From assembly GCA_009746045.1 (NCBI GenBank), contig RPFO01000015.1, positions 141,001-201,000 of the forward strand: a stretch of DNA of 60,000 bases, written 5' to 3'. The position numbers were made by a program, and so were the translations under genes. The notes under the pieces were generated by a model, which searched no databases, was not told the origin of the DNA, and was given only the letters and a program-made list of their open reading frames with translations. Positions 37,893 to 48,805 of this stretch are shown piece after piece. Source of the DNA: Mesostigma viride (taxonomy: Eukaryota > Streptophyta > Mesostigmatophyceae > Mesostigmatales > Mesostigmataceae). Every line of letters starts with the position of its first letter. The first letter of the stretch is position 1.

Positions 37893-39640
37893 ACGAGCCA
37901 CGAGGTAGCCATGGCTGTCGGAGCTCATAACTTTCACGTTTGAGCACCGAATTTAGTCGTGAATATCACTATCGCTTCGTCTTTCTAAGACGCACATGCT
38001 GATATAATTTTCCGAATCTAAAACGCAATATATGACGAGCAAACGCCCGTCGACGCAACGCAGTTTGGTGGATGCGCTCGCCTTTGACAATGCGGCAGCT
38101 GAGGCTGCCGCTTCGCCAGATCCGGCAGGCAGCGGTGACACTAGTCGTGCACTGGTGGTCACCCAGCAACCTCCCGGCCTCAATGCCTCGCCATCGGCAT
38201 CGCCTGACCCTAAACGCGCCCGCCCCGCCGACAAAACTGGAGGGCCACGCTGGGCGGAAACACGCTTCTCGGAACCGCGCTTTCGGCCCCAACCTTTCCA
38301 GGTCGATGATTACGACTGGACCACCATTTCTCCGAGTGATGCTATGCATCACATCTTCTTCGGGGACTACGCCTCGCTTTACGACCTGTGCCTCCATCTC
38401 CACGCCACTGGACGCCTCCTCCGGTCACCGACGGCCGACGCTGGCACAACATCAGCCAGATGTTCGGGTGTCCCCGCCCCCAACTCCAGCACGCCGTCCT
38501 CAACTCTCTTCTTCAGAAGTCTGACGGCGAGATTTGGGCTCCATCCATCTCCGCCCCCGCACTCCGTTCCATCCTCACGGAAGCCTTTCAGCAGCACGTG
38601 ACCCCCCTTGCTGCCGACATAGCCGCAATCGGCGGCACGCTGACTGCTGAACTTCCTCACATTTCCACCGCCGCCGCCTCCACCTCCATTGCCATTTCCG
38701 CCTCCACTGCCGACATCAAAGCCCAGCTCCTCGACCTCGACCACCGCCTTCAAGCCACCCGGCCAACGCCCTTGAGAGCTTGCATGACACCGCCGGCCTC
38801 ACCGCCCAGGCGGTGAAGGACATCGCCGCCCAGCCGGCGCCTGCTGGCCCGGCTGGCGATGCTCCCTCCACCTGGGCGGACTTGCTTAAGCAGCACACCA
38901 CCTCCACCACCTCCACCATCTCGGCACAACTCAAGCAACAAGCCCTCGACCTTCGCGAGGAAGCCGACATCGCCCGGCGCAGCCACAATGTCATCGTCAA
39001 GCACTTCGACCAGCCGGCAGGTGAGACCTCCACGAGCCTTCTTGAGGCATTTAAGCGCGCCATTCTTGCCCCCATGTTACTCACTGGTGAGCTGGACATG
39101 TCGGCTGTCCGCCTCCCCCGCGCGCAGGGGAAGGCTGGCCCGGCCCCCGTGCTCCTCACCTTTAAGTACATGGCGGACAAGCTGTCGTTCCTTAAATGCC
39201 GCAAGAAGCTCTCGAGGACTTGCTTCACGCTGGACGACGACTTGACCCTGGCCCAGCAACAGCGGCGACGCGAGCTATGGCCGACCTACCTTCAGCTCCG
39301 GCAAAGCGCAGGGGGGAAGCCGGTATACTGGAGGGGGGCGGTCATCCACGTTGACCACAAGCCCTGGCAGCCCCCTCCTGCCACCTCAGACTAGGGAATT
39401 CATACCAGTAGTGTAGATTAGTCAGGCTTAGCCTAGCATGTGGCCCACGCGCATGTGCGCCCATAATGGCCCCCATGGTTGTTGCCTACAGAATTTAGCC
39501 AAGCCATGCCTATAACGGGACCCCCATGGATGTTGCAATGATTAAGAATTTCGCCATGCTATGCCATGCAGAGAGATGCTCTCTGTAGAGAAGCCATGTC
39601 CTAGCTCTTGTATAGCCATGATGATCTTCCCCCACATAAC
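37893..39640 (+). mobile_element. ORF1-type retroelement, plus copy
   Basis: Same leader, ORF1 and 3' part as the minus copy at 18403-21465, but without the 1.3-kb insert. The shared sequence starts at GCCACGAGCCACGAGGTAGC (about 37893) and ends near 39635. No RT follows ORF1 before G3 starts at 39655. About 130 bp between C1 and this element (37768-37892) show nothing recognised. Confidence 0.7.
38032..39394 (+). pseudogene. L1 ORF1p-like RNA-binding protein, two frameshifts
   Basis: Three frames in series (38032 to about 38405, about 38400-38760, about 38760-39394) give one protein of about 450 residues. N-terminus: MTSKRPSTQRSLVDALAFDN, Ala/Pro/Ser-rich. Middle: DAMHHIFFGDYASLYDLCLH, LRSILTEAFQQHV, then a Thr/Ala/Ser-rich helical region ending in LKQQALDLREEADIARRSHN. 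C-terminus: VIVKHFDQPAGETS, FKYMADKLSFLKCRKKLS, LDDDLTLAQQQRRRELWPTY, GKPVYWRGAVIHVDH. Coiled coil plus an RRM-like and small C-terminal domain is the L1 ORF1p plan. Assigned by pattern only. Confidence 0.55.
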
Positions 39641-39654
39641 ATACTCCCCCTTAG

Positions 39655-40366
39655 TGTAGCGTGCCGACTAGGGTCGAACCTAGTGAGCACGAGAGAGTTT
39701 GGCAAAAGAAATATGGTGTAAAAAGATACGTGCAAAAAGAGATAGATACCTAAGGTGGTTTGAAGTCCATACCTTCCGGCACACCTCTGCTTGTGTATAC
39801 GAGGGTGCCGACAGTCGAGATCTAGAGTAATATTGGTGACATTGGGATATATATCGATGGATGTGTGTCCGATGGCATAACGTAACGATGGTTACCACGG
39901 ACATGGTTAGAGGTCGATCAGCCCTATGTTCGACCCGTAGTTCGGCACACTACAATGAACTTCAGGCCGTAACTTAGTGACGGGTGAATTTGGGCCACAC
40001 GAGTGGATCAGCCAGCTGGTGCCGAGTGCCGACCTAGTGGCACTGCTTGGCATAAAGGCGTGCGAGGACAATGGACAAGACAGTCGTCCTCCAATCCGCC
40101 GACTCACCCACCTCAGTTAATCTGAGCTACGAATTTATTCCTTGTAATACAATCGTGTTGGACACACAACCTTGTACAACTGCAATTGCAAGAATACAAG
40201 AAGGTAATTAATATAATGCTTCTGGGCCTACGCTGTGATGACAGCAAGTAGCCCATAGAATAGTGATCACCCTTCCTACTCAGGCAGGCAACAAACCGGG
40301 ACGATAGTCCCGTATATAGAAACGATCTTTCCCAACGTGTCTGGCCGATTGGCTTGGCACGTTACA
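39655..40366 (+). repeat. G3 5' LTR (712 bp)
   Basis: TG...CA ends; differs from the 3' LTR for example at about 39679 (G/A), 39698 (G/A), 39856 (G/A) and 39973 (A/G). Transitions dominate. Confidence 0.93.
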
Positions 40367-40367
40367 C

Positions 40368-40382
40368 TGGAATCGGAGGTTT
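40368..40382 (+). promoter_or_regulatory. G3 primer-binding-site candidate
   Basis: TGGAATCGGAGGTTT starts one base after the LTR end; the TGG start fits a tRNA 3' end. Confidence 0.6.
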
Positions 40383-41513
40383 GTTTTCTTGTTTTGCATT
40401 TCGTTGCCTGAGTAGTTAGTTGATGCATTATCTTGCAGGCATCCCGGCAATGGTCGGAATTGCCGAAATCTGATTAACGAATATTGCAACAGTGACAGTC
40501 GACGATGGTCGACTCAGTTTAGATAGATCCGGCGATGGTCGGCTACCTTTTGTTATACTCCGCTGGGCTGTGTTGCACTAGCTGCACACAACCCCCTGTG
40601 CAGGTCATCACGGACCGGCACGTGAATAAGCAAGCGGCCCTCCTGCTGGCGAGAGGACGGGTGGACACGAAATTGCGAGGTAGCTGGCCGGCAAGGTTGC
40701 TCTGACGAAAGTCAGGGCTGGCTACATTCCTGCTTCTTCCTTTCGTCATTTCGTTTGTTTTCCATGCATTATGGAGCGGTAATACCTTAACGGCCCTCGA
40801 TGGAGGAACCGTGACGGAATTTCCGTTTTTTCTTGCACAACCGCTTCCTTACTTTGCGGATTAGCATTTGTTTTCCGGCTGCACCTTTATTTTCTTTTCC
40901 TTTCATAGTCCTGGGCCGACCCCCTCAGAACCGGCTCAATCCAAGGTGAGAATTCTGACCGATGGGTTGGAACAAAAATGCCCTTTCTTTTTTTTTGTAA
41001 TCCGTTTGGTTGCATATACAAATCTTATATTGTAATATTGTGATATACGGACCAAAAAGGGGTATAGTGGCATTTTCCCTCCCTTTCAGCCGATGGGCTC
41101 AAACCACGTGTCTTCCTTGTGCCTTGCCGATGGGCAAGAATAGGAGGATATTTGGTACAAACAACTAGGGCTTGACGTATACATCCAGCAAGCTATATAT
41201 TGCATTTTGATGTACATGCAACCCTATTCAGGGTCCTAAACTTATGCGATTTATAAACCAAAACATTAGACCTGAAATCAGCCGTATAAGTTGACCACGA
41301 TCCAAGGGTGGGTCTGGTAGGACTAATAATAGTACTAAGTGCTATAAAGGTGTGTGTGGGTGTGGGTGAGTGTGTGGGCTTGTCTAAGGGTCGGGCGGAT
41401 AGTTGGGGTGTGGGGACCCGTGACCCCAGCAACCGGCCTTGAGTGCTGCACTTGAACACCTAATATGCTAGCACACCCAAAATCGCACGATAAGAGTAGC
41501 ACTTTGAATACGA
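40383..41513 (+). other. G3 5' leader
   Basis: 1.1 kb without convincing coding sequence, similar in length to the G1 and G2 leaders. Confidence 0.55.
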
Positions 41514-41690
41514 TGGCGCACCGCGAGTTAATGACCGAGCTCCCCTCGGGCGACGACATAGATGTCCGGACGCTACGCTCGGGTCGTAGGCTCGCTCAAC
41601 AACATGTGCCATTGGACGATAGTCCGAGCACCCGTCCCGATGGGGGCGTGGGCCGTCCCGATGGGGGCGTGGTCCAAGATCATCATAGTC
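41514..41690 (+). pseudogene. G3 gag N-terminus
   Basis: ATG at 41514: MAHRELMTELPSGDDIDVRT, then LRSGRRLAQQH, a basic opening typical of gypsy gag. A short duplication follows (RPDGGVGRPDGGV). About 60 codons in, similarity to gag stops and the RNase H end begins in another frame. Confidence 0.5.
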
Positions 41691-43717
41691 AGGGATGGAG
41701 TATCTGTCCCAGTTCGCCCCCTTTCGCATTCAATATGTGAAGGGTGAGGACACAGTTGTCCCGGACGCGCTTTCCCGCCGCGCAGACTACCAGTTCTATG
41801 AGGACTTGGATGTGCTGCACACCGTTTGTGTGCCCACCATGGGTCATGTCCTGCCGTATGGCGTGTCGGACGGATCCTTGACCTCACGGTTCCTCTTCCA
41901 TGAGGACCATACCACCCCTGACGTTTTGGCCCCTTGGCCCCTCGACGAGCACGAGGAGTCGAGGACGCGCCCACCCCGATGGGGGGGGGAGGGGTCCCAT
42001 CACCGGATCCCTCTCAGTCATGCGGTCCCACCAGTAGGCGGCTTTAGCCTCACACCACTTGGCGAGCCCCTTCTTGTCGACAGAAACTTCGGCTTCGTTG
42101 CGGACATCAATGCGCTCACGCGAACCATGGCTAGGCGAGTCACGACTTCGCAACCAGGCGACACCACCATTCGCCAGGAGCTGGACGACTTGGAAAAGCT
42201 GCCCGTACCCGAAGGCAACACGGAGAGCTTTAAGATAACGTCCGACTTGGAGCGCATCGTCAGTAGGTTCACGGTGACCGAACCCGAGGCGCAAGCAGCC
42301 ATTGCAGTGCACCCGCAGCAGATGAACGGACTCCCCTGCAAGTTCCAAGACGGGTTCCTGTACGTGATGACGGGACCCGGGGATCAATGGCGGCTGTATA
42401 TACCGCCCATCGCTAGAGCCGCGCTCTTGCATGAGCTCCACGGCTCTCCGGCCCTTGGGAGGTCATCAGGGTACCCATCGGGTCCTAAGCCACCTGCGAC
42501 GGCTATTCTTCTGGCCTGGCATGAAGCAGGAGGCACTGGAAGATGTGCGCACATGCCATTCGTGCCAATTGATGAAGCCGCGCAACACCGGGTCGCAGGC
42601 CACCCCCACTCATTACCTGATCCGCTGCGACCTTGGGATAGCCTGATGATGGACTTTGTTGGTCCATTCAAAAGGACCCCGTCGGGGAACGAGCAGATTT
42701 TGGTGTTCCTCGATCGGTTGACCCGCAGGTGCCATCTGGTGCCTTGTCCCCTGACACTCACCGCGCAGGATTGCGTCCGACTATAGAGCTACCTAGACAA
42801 TGTCTTCAAGTACCATGGGCTGAGTCGCCAGTTTATCTCCGACCGCGACAAGCTGTTCACTGCCACGTTTTGGCAAGAGTTCTTCGGACCCCTGGGCACC
42901 AAGGTCTCCCTCGGGACCGCATACCACAGCTCCTCTACACATCTGGTAGAACGACTTAACCGGGTAGTGGAGGAGACCATGCGCCACTACATCAAGGGGC
43001 GAGGCGACAAGCCGACAACTGGGATGAGTTCATTGGGTTTGTCGAGTTTGCCCTTAACAACTCGTCCCAGGCTGCCCACGGCTATACGCCATTTTTCCCG
43101 GACACAGGACTGTCAGCACCCCCTCACCCCAGCCGAAATGCTGGCCAGCCAGATGCCCAGCAAGGACGCTACCATACGCACGACGGTGCGAGGTGTGAGG
43201 GCCGGAGATGCTTCAGCACATGAAGCAGGCACAGGAAAGTGCGGTTTTGGGATACCAAGCCACACGAGACAAACGCCTGGCGCGCTTGAGAGCCGCGATT
43301 GATGCTCGCACGCCCGCGATCGAAATCGGGGACTTGGTCCTCGTGGAGGGTCCTCAACTAGGTCGTTTCGCCCAGAAGGTGGAGGAAGGGCTTAAGACCA
43401 AGTTGAAGCCAATCTTCCTCGGCCCGTATCCGGTGGTGGACAAGTTCAAGGACTGCATGTTCCGGGTAGACGTGCCCTCCACTTGGCAGGTGCAGAATAA
43501 CACGTTCCACAGGGACCAGTTAAAACTGTACCACAAGAGCACGTTCCCGGGTAGGGTAGACGCCCCTGCGCCGCTAGAACTGGCACAACCCAGAGACGGG
43601 AGAGGTAGAGAATGAGGTGGAGGCCATTGACAGTGGCCCACCGCGATCAGAAGCGAGGCAGGGGCATGGTGCGCCAGTACCGCGTACAATGGAAGTTCAG
43701 CCAGTCGGAGGCAGACC
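41691..43717 (+). pseudogene. G3 RNase H end, integrase, GPY/F and chromodomain-like segment
   Basis: Starts with MEYLSQFAPFRIQYVKGEDT and VVPDALSRRADYQFYEDLDV, the end of RNase H. The integrase zinc finger (GGHQGTHRVLSHLRRLFFWP, then CHSCQLMKP) is at 42445-42590 in a second frame. The core has DSLMMDFVGPF (first Asp, about 42640), FISDRDKLFTATFW (second Asp, about 42840) and STHLVERLNRVVEETM (Glu, about 42945), with stops and frame changes between. The GPY/F part is KPIFLGPYPVV (about 43420) with HRDQLKLYH after it. A chromodomain-like stretch (HRDQKRGRGMVRQYRVQWK) lies at about 43635-43695. Broken in at least four places. Confidence 0.85.
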
Positions 43718-44532
43718 CCATGCCCGACTTCAAGCACATCCCCAAGCTAAACAAGAGCATGAAGCCGCGAGACATCCAGGAGTGGGCTAGGCTGGTGAAC
43801 AAGGCCGTCACATTCTGGTTGAATTACCACTACTGGGATCTGTCCACCGAGGACTTGATCGACTTAAGATCATCACCCAGGCCATGCCGGACATCTCAGT
43901 TACACGACTGCTTCACTGCGATAGCATCGCGTCACAGCCCTACCCCAAGGATATCCACGAGCTGATGGAACAAATTCAGCAGAAGCTCGGCCCACCAGAC
44001 GCTGAGTTCCAGGAGCGCATCGCCTTTGGTGCATTCCGACAGGGTGACATGCCCTACCGCGAGTTTGAGGTGGAATTTGACGACATGGCGAATCGCCTAT
44101 TGGATGTGTCGGGCCACGAGTACAAGATCCGCCTCATGGAGGCCATCCACCCTGATCTGCAGCTTGAGGCTAGGAAGAAGTTCGCAGACACCCCGTGGCA
44201 TCTGTGGGACATGTCCAAGGTCAAAGCATATCTCCTCACTACAGCCGACGACCACATGACTAGTAGGACTGCACGCTCGACGCGGCGCGGTACTGTCAGA
44301 CGCGTCGAATCCAGCAGACGAAGGCGACCACGCGGAGGAATCCCCAGCTGAGGAGGAGCAAGATGAGGAAGATATCTGCGACGCGCAGAATGACTCTCAG
44401 GTCAATGCTCTACTCAACACCCGCAGCTGGCACATGCGGTGCTTCTATTGCCAGGAGATCGGTCACATGAAGCGCAACTGCCCGAAGTTGAGGAGAGGAG
44501 CAGACACGCCCGGTGACACGTCGGCAACCTAG
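43718..44532 (+). pseudogene. G3 gag capsid and nucleocapsid part, after integrase
   Basis: Frame 43718 to about 43875: DFKHIPKLNKSMKPRDIQEW. Frame 43884-44280: LLHCDSIASQPYPKDIHELM, then RIAFGAFRQGDMPYREFEVE. The knuckle CFYCQEIGHMKRNC is at 44443-44484, then a stop at 44530. Residue patterns match the G1/G2 gag middle (IQCESLASHAYPN; AFGTLQQGTK) and knuckle. The gag N-terminus lies 2 kb upstream, before the integrase. Frameshifted. Confidence 0.85.
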
Positions 44533-46423
44533 TGAACGTGATCATGTGGACCCCTAGCTTTGCACTGCGGTTTGATACTCAGCCAACCTTTCTTTGGGAA
44601 AGAACCAACCTGTTCCCTTCTTCCCTGGCAGGATGCTGCCAGGCTAAGGCCGGGCATGTAGGTCTGTCGCATAGTCGGCAACCATTCTGAAATGCTGCGG
44701 CCGGGAGGTCTGACACTGATTCACCACTTGTCATGTCTGCCTACTATCAATTGCTCAGTGCCGACCACACCCCCGTTTCCTTTTTATAGCCGTGGCAGCC
44801 TCGGCTCGATGTTGTGTTTGGCCGTGAGGTCGAGGATCCTTCGTGTGGCATGCACAATGGCTTGCCGCAACTTAGGTATTGCTGCTAACGCCTATAGTAG
44901 TAGTATAATATCGCATTGATACATTTGACTGAGTGACTAATCCCTAGTGTGTCGCGTGGGCGCGACAAATCTGTCGACATGATAGTACTACTGTCTCCAG
45001 ATCCATATAGGGGGGGGAGGAGTCTGACAAGGGTATGATGAAACGACAGCAAGTGAAGGGCCAATTGAGGTGTCAGAATATAGTACTTGACAGATGTGTC
45101 TGGTACTTACTAGTTGTCTTTTCTTTTTTCCTGCACGGCTGCTGGCCAGCGATGGCTGCCCTCAGCAGTTGGCATAATTCCAGAGGCTACTATAGGTGGA
45201 GCCTTGTTGTCTTGTTGTTCTAACTTGACACTAGTGGTCTTGTTATGTCTTGTTGCGTACCTTCTTTCTCTTGGGGCTGGCTTCTTGCCACCCCGAGAAT
45301 CAGCCTGACTTTTGTTTGTACATGCCATGCTTCTGCGCGACCACAAGCGCAACCAACCCATCATTTGCACACAATTTTGCAGGTTTGAGTGGCGCCCATC
45401 ATGCACTCTCCGTCGCGGAACGCTGTTTTCCCCGTTGCCGAACAAGGGATCGACGCTACATCAAGTAATCAATTCAGCGGTGCACGGTCTGACTGCACCA
45501 TCAACATGCAGTTCTTCTCCGATATGACCGAGCTGCGCTAGCAACACTGTCAGCCACCGGTTCACGTACGGCTTCTCCTGATTCAGTCGACAATTCAGAC
45601 GACAACTTGTAACCCCAAGCAACTTTGATACGTATCGTCACGATTTCGACAATAAACGTCAAGTAACTGATCAAGCTATTCTGGCGCATGGCCAGACATC
45701 CCAGCAACGGCCAGGAATACCTGCCTCACAGTCGCTGGCATCACAATGGATGTCTTCAATCCACCAAATGGACCGGCACGATCAACAGCTATTATAGGCT
45801 TGCCGGATCCACCTGTCACCCTCTATGAATGTTGAGCGGATATAAGCTGCTCTCAAGGAACGGGTATAGGATTGTTCATGAAACTGGTGTAACCCAGGGC
45901 GGATGCCTGAAATCATATAGGCTGAAGCTTAAGGCCTGGCGGGACCAGCTCATGAACGCTCCTATAACCCTGTGTTCCATCTTAGGGCTCTAGGCCCGAC
46001 CGAGGGCTTCCTCGGTAGTATAGGAGGGCCTTACGCCCGCCCGGGTTTTTCGGCCCGGTAGATAGTTAGGGACCAAGGTCTTAGAGCTGGACACTTGGGC
46101 GACCTAAGGAAACAAATCCTGCCGGGGCAGGTCTATCCGTGGGGAGAGTCCCTATTCGAGCGCGGCCCCCCTCCGATCGCTAGTGCCCAGGATCGTGCCC
46201 CCGATCGCTGTGGCTAGGATCGTGCGCGCCTGCCGTCCGATCGTGCCCCCGATCGTGCGCGCCCGCCTCGAATCACTATATAGGGTGGGCTCCAGCGGAT
46301 ACCCGGCTTGATGCGTGACTAACGGAAGCCTAGGGAGAAGGCAACGAGGCCAAGGTCTGGATAGCGCATGAGCCAAACTATTTGTACCCTTCGCTTGAAG
46401 GGAGTGGGCTCCCTTCCCCGATA
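44533..46423 (+). other. G3 3' region, no gene recognised
   Basis: Nearly 1.9 kb with only short unsupported frames. A second G-rich tract (TATAGGGGGGGGAGGAG) lies at about 45007-45022, like the tract before the 3' LTR. It could be a leftover 3' end of a recombination partner. A CG-rich region at 46140-46270 has short direct repeats around GATCGTGC. Confidence 0.5.
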
Positions 46424-46435
46424 GGGGGGGAGGAG
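46424..46435 (+). promoter_or_regulatory. G3 polypurine tract
   Basis: A G run followed by AGGAG directly abuts the 3' LTR. Confidence 0.7.
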
Positions 46436-47147
46436 TGTAGCGTGCCGACTAGGGTCAAACCTAGTGAGCACGAGAGAGTTTGGCAAAAGAAATATGGTAT
46501 AAAAAGATACGTGCAAAAAGAGATAGATACCTAAGGTGGTTTGAAGTCCATACCTTCCGGCACACCTCTGCTTGTGTATACGAGGGTGCCGACAGTCGAG
46601 ATCTAGAGTAATATTGGTGACATTGGGATATATATCAATGGATGTGTGTCCGATGGCATAACGTAACGATGGTTACCACGGACATGGTTAGAGGTCGATC
46701 AGCCCTATGTTCGACCCGTAGTTCGGCACACTACAATGAACTTCAGGCCGTAGCTTAGTGACGGGTGAATTTGGGCCACACGAGTGGATCAGCCAGCTGG
46801 TGCCGAGTGCCGACCTAGTGGCACTGCTTGGCATAAAGGCGTGCGAGGACAATGGACAAGACAGTCGTCCTCCAATCCGCCGACTCACCCACCTCAGTTA
46901 ATCTGAGCTACGAATTTATTCCTTGTAATACAATCGTGTTGGACACACAACCTTGTACAACTGCAATTGCAAGAATACAAGAAGGTAATTAATATAATGC
47001 TTCTGGGCCTACGCTGTGATGACAGCAAGTAGCCCATAGAATAGTGATCACCCTTCCTACTCAGGCAGGCAACAAACCGGGACGATAGTCCCGTATATAG
47101 AAACGATCTTTCCCAACGTGTCTGGCCGATTGGCTTGGCACGTTACA
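46436..47147 (+). repeat. G3 3' LTR (712 bp)
   Basis: Pairs with 39655-40366; followed by CTTAG. Confidence 0.93.
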
Positions 47148-47163
47148 CTTAGCTGGGCATAGT

Positions 47164-47445
47164 TTATTGGTCAAAGACTATGACCGAGACATTCTGCTCC
47201 GTCAAGTCCGATGTTTTTTGCAACGTCACCCACATCTGTTCGGTGCTGCCCCTTGGCACAAGCTCTACAAACAGGTCGTGGACCGGCTGGATCGCATAGT
47301 ATCTCCGCACATCTGAACCCTGTGATGCCAGATCTCCTTTGCGGCCGTTCCGAGCTTGGCACTGGATTCGTTGTCCACATCGTCGCGTCGCTGCAGCAAC
47401 ACGATGTTTTCTGGCATCCGCGGGCTTTTGGTTCCCGCCGCACAT
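47164..47445 (-). CDS. Unrecognised minus-strand ORF right of G3
   Basis: 93 codons, not recognised. DVRRYYAIQPVHDLFVELVP and STEQMWVTLQKTSDLTEQNV look like ordinary protein, which the other frames do not. No start context or neighbours support a function. It may be an exon end or the remnant of a mobile element, since it adjoins the repeat at 47508-47872. Confidence 0.3.
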   Translation of the reverse strand: MCGGNQKPADARKHRVAAATRRCGQRIQCQARNGRKGDLASQGSDVRRYYAIQPVHDLFVELVPRGSTEQMWVTLQKTSDLTEQNVSVIVFDQ

Positions 47446-47507
47446 TTGAAAGTGATGTCCTCCGGCTTTTTGCCTTTACACCGTGTGCAGTTCTTGGACG
47501 TTTGGAA

Positions 47508-47872
47508 TCATGGCATGGCTAACGTGATGACTGACTAGCTACCTTTTCAGTGGTTTTCCATTTGCGGGTATTTCCTCGTAAATGGTGGGAGAGCGATCGC
47601 AGCAATGGTGCTCACCACTAGACACTCCCGGCCAGCTAGGCTCGAAACACACGCCCTGATCAAGCATGCTGTTTCCGGCCCCACCGTCTAGGTCATCTAG
47701 TCGCTCTACACGTAAGCCAGCCATAATTTCAATGCACACGGATACACATTTCCATCACCATTCATATTCATCATCCTGAACGACTCGAACACGCGGACAA
47801 GATAACGGCAGGCTCGAGCTACCATGGTCCGGATTCTCCCGATTTCTGGCCTGCGCTGGTTGTCTCCTTGAT
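47508..47872. repeat. Interspersed repeat R, copy 1 (about 365 bp)
   Basis: From CATGGCATGGCTAACGTG to TTGTCTCCTTGAT. The same sequence is at 55612-55983, with the last 140 bp repeated again at 55984-56130. No coding sequence. LINE B1 is inserted at its right end. Confidence 0.85.
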
Positions 47873-48488
47873 TAATTAATTAATTAATTAATAGACACGT
47901 GACTGCGTCACGTGAGCATAAGTCCTCAGTGGGAGGGGAACATGGGATGGAATGGATGGTATAAGCTATCTAGGTCCTAGTTACAGGGGTTTGGGCACCG
48001 CGGCCCGAATCGCTATGAATGCCATACTTGGTCACACGCGGAGCCCCCACAGGCTTGGGGGTGGTCTCCTTCATCACTACTTGCCATCTATCCTTGCGCA
48101 CCATCTGCCTCCATATTACAGACAAACCAGGAGGCTGCCCGGGTGTGAGCCCGTCACGTCTAGTGTAGCACATGTCCATGCCGAGTCTATCACGAAAAGT
48201 CCACGGGTGGCGGCCCTGCCGCGCGCGGCCGGGGGCACGCCAGGTGAGGACATATCGCCCAGGCTGGGCGGGCTTGGTGCCAGCTAGTCTATCTGATGTA
48301 TCTACCTGATCTGTGCGGGCCAGGTGCCCGGCTAGGCCCAGGCGCCTGTGCCTAATAATGTGGGAAACATAGGGCAAATCAGCGTACAAATCCTCATTAC
48401 TAATGTGCAAACCAAAGGGGATGTTAAGGGCCTTGCGCAGCATCTTGGTGACGGCGCCGTCGAGTCGTTGCTCCAGCTCCTGCATCAG
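47873..48488 (-). mobile_element. LINE family B, 5'-truncated copy B1
   Basis: Flanked by a 12-bp target duplication TGTCTCCTTGAT (47861-47872 and 48489-48500). The minus strand reads the ORF2 C-terminus (ELEQRLDGAVTKMLRKALNI, RRLGLAGHLARTDQVDTSDR, LSVIWRQMVRKDRWQVVMKE), then 3' UTR with GACACGTGACTGCGTCACGTG-like palindrome and a (TAAT)n tail at 47873-47893. The RT core is missing. Confidence 0.92.
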
Positions 48489-48570
48489 TGTCTCCTTGAT
48501 AGTGTGAAGATTATGAGGGTGCAGGTGCCTTGGTGCACCTAGAGCAAGGGTCGCTTACATTCCCACCCTT

Positions 48571-48625
48571 GCAGGAAGTAGCCTAATTAATTAATTAATT
48601 AATAGCCTATTGCAGGAAGTAGCCT
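48571..48625. mobile_element. Tail-only LINE insertion
   Basis: 27 bp (48585-48611), almost all TAAT repeats, sit between two perfect 14-bp copies of GCAGGAAGTAGCCT (48571-48584, 48612-48625). The duplication shows an insertion event, and the insert looks like a LINE tail with almost no LINE body. Confidence 0.75.
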
Positions 48626-48713
48626 AGAATGTATTAAAAGCCATAAGCCCCTTCTCAGGGACATGTGCTACATTGACTCCCAACGGAGTGATGTTCCTAA
48701 TTAATTAATTAAT

Positions 48714-48766
48714 TAGGATAGATGACATTTTTAATAAAGGTAAGGGTTCTACTTGTTTTACTGTCG
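48714..48766 (+). pseudogene. 53-bp relic of gypsy reverse transcriptase
   Basis: Reads RIDDIFNK.KGSTCFTV, as in the G1/G2 RT (IDDIFNKVKGSTCFTVLD). It abuts a TAAT run on its left (48701-48715). Confidence 0.75.
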
Positions 48767-48805
48767 ATCCTCAATTGTGCACCATGCCAGAATAAAGTGC
48801 AACTT

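Larger units (their letters stand above)
39655..47147 (+). mobile_element. LTR retrotransposon G3 (gypsy), rearranged
   Basis: LTRs of 712 bp at 39655-40366 and 46436-47147 differ at about four positions by eye. Ends are TGTAGCGTGCC...GGCACGTTACA, an 11-bp inverted repeat with one mismatch. The target duplication CTTAG is perfect (39650-39654, 47148-47152). Inside, the order is gag start, RNase H end, integrase, chromodomain-like segment, then the rest of gag. Protease and RT are absent, so it cannot move on its own, yet its ends show it transposed as a unit. Confidence 0.93.

Noticed and set aside
45110-45445. Basic minus-strand frame in the G3 3' region
   Set aside because: No motif and no copy elsewhere; nothing distinguishes it from chance in 1.9 kb of non-coding DNA.
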